Source: Methanomassiliicoccales archaeon
GTDB taxonomy: Archaea > Thermoplasmatota > Thermoplasmata > Sysuiplasmatales > Sysuiplasmataceae
Direction of reading: 5' to 3'
DNA length: 6,751 nt
Assembly (NCBI GenBank): GCA_027365715.1
Contig: DAHXLZ010000261.1
Coordinates: 1-6,751 of the forward strand
Each line of letters begins with the position of its first letter. The first letter of the stretch is position 1. This document shows positions 6,455 through 6,751 of the stretch, piece by piece. The notes below the pieces were generated by a model. That model saw only the letters and a list, made by a program, of their open reading frames with translations, was not told where the DNA came from and searched no databases. Position numbers and translations under genes: made by a program.

Positions 6455-6751
6455 TCAGTCCAGCTTCTTGCCAGTCACGGACGACTCTTTCAGCAGCTCA
6501 CCCTTCTCAAAGCGATCAATCGAAAAAGGCTTCATGATACCCGGCACCCTTCCGGTTGAAATGTATTCCGTTATCAGCTTGCCAGCCTCAGGTGCCATCA
6601 TGAAACCATGGCCGCTGCTTCCTGCAGCGATGATGAAATTGGGTATGCCCGGGGCGGGGCAGATTATGGGCGATCCGTCCGGTGACATGTCATATGTCCC
6701 GGCCCAGTGTCTCACCACCTTCATGTATTTCATAAATGGCAGCAGGTATGT
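6455..6751 (-). CDS. FAD-dependent oxidoreductase, DAO family, C-terminal fragment (runs off the window)
   Basis: The 99 codons from the window edge (6751) to the stop at 6455 encode the end of a D-amino-acid-oxidase, sarcosine-oxidase or glycine-oxidase type flavoprotein. The pattern RHWAGTYDMSPDGSPIICPA followed by AAGSSGHGFMMAPEAGKLITEYI is the typical C-terminal FAD-binding end (WAG.Y..TPD..P.IG, then GHG...AP..G). These enzymes oxidise C-N bonds of amino acids or N-methyl compounds using FAD, feeding an electron carrier or oxygen. The frame stays open up to the edge (codons for TYLLPF precede the first Met at 6733), so that Met is internal. The substrate cannot be set because the N-terminal Rossmann part and most of the substrate domain lie outside. 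The gene is on the same strand as the three-gene unit and 80 bases upstream of it, so cotranscription is possible but not shown. Confidence 0.85.
   Translation of the reverse strand, partial: TYLLPFMKYMKVVRHWAGTYDMSPDGSPIICPAPGIPNFIIAAGSSGHGFMMAPEAGKLITEYISTGRVPGIMKPFSIDRFEKGELLKESSVTGKKLD

Overview
The window looks like a chromosomal segment of a heterotrophic archaeon, most likely in or near the Thermoplasmata. GC content is mid-range. Arginine is often AGG/AGA and isoleucine often ATA. Shine-Dalgarno signals are weak or absent, and short T/A-rich boxes precede some starts, as expected for archaeal TATA-driven transcription. This assignment is inference from composition and gene style, because no rRNA or other marker gene is present. 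No tRNA, CRISPR array, insertion sequence or phage gene was found.

Left half, plus strand (1-3029): the C-terminal third of an APC-family amino-acid permease (to 614), a complete calcineurin-like metallophosphoesterase (650-1597) and a complete amidohydrolase of the TRZ/ATZ deaminase-like group (1647-3029). The first ~90 bases do not continue the permease frame. Read on the minus strand they encode a peptide that looks like the preceding part of the same permease, so the window begins with an apparent local inversion or an assembly chimera.

Right half, minus strand (6751-3056): the C-terminal end of an FAD-dependent DAO-family oxidoreductase, an 80-base gap, then three tightly spaced genes. 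These are a Pol-beta-superfamily nucleotidyltransferase-like protein, an MmgE/PrpD-family protein and a muconate-cycloisomerase-type enolase-superfamily enzyme. Their spacings of about 12 bases suggest one transcript. The two halves converge at 3030-3055.

The enzymes fit scavenging and breakdown of amino acids, nitrogen compounds and carboxylic acids: uptake (permease), oxidative deamination (DAO), hydrolysis or deamination (amidohydrolase), and carboxylate or lactone chemistry (cycloisomerase and PrpD homologue). No complete named pathway is encoded here. The most interesting points are the inverted permease fragment, an amidohydrolase lacking two usual deaminase residues, a PrpD homologue in which several catalytic positions known from the family are replaced, and a nucleotidyltransferase-like gene placed in front of catabolic enzymes. 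I see no clear evidence of a wholly new system.
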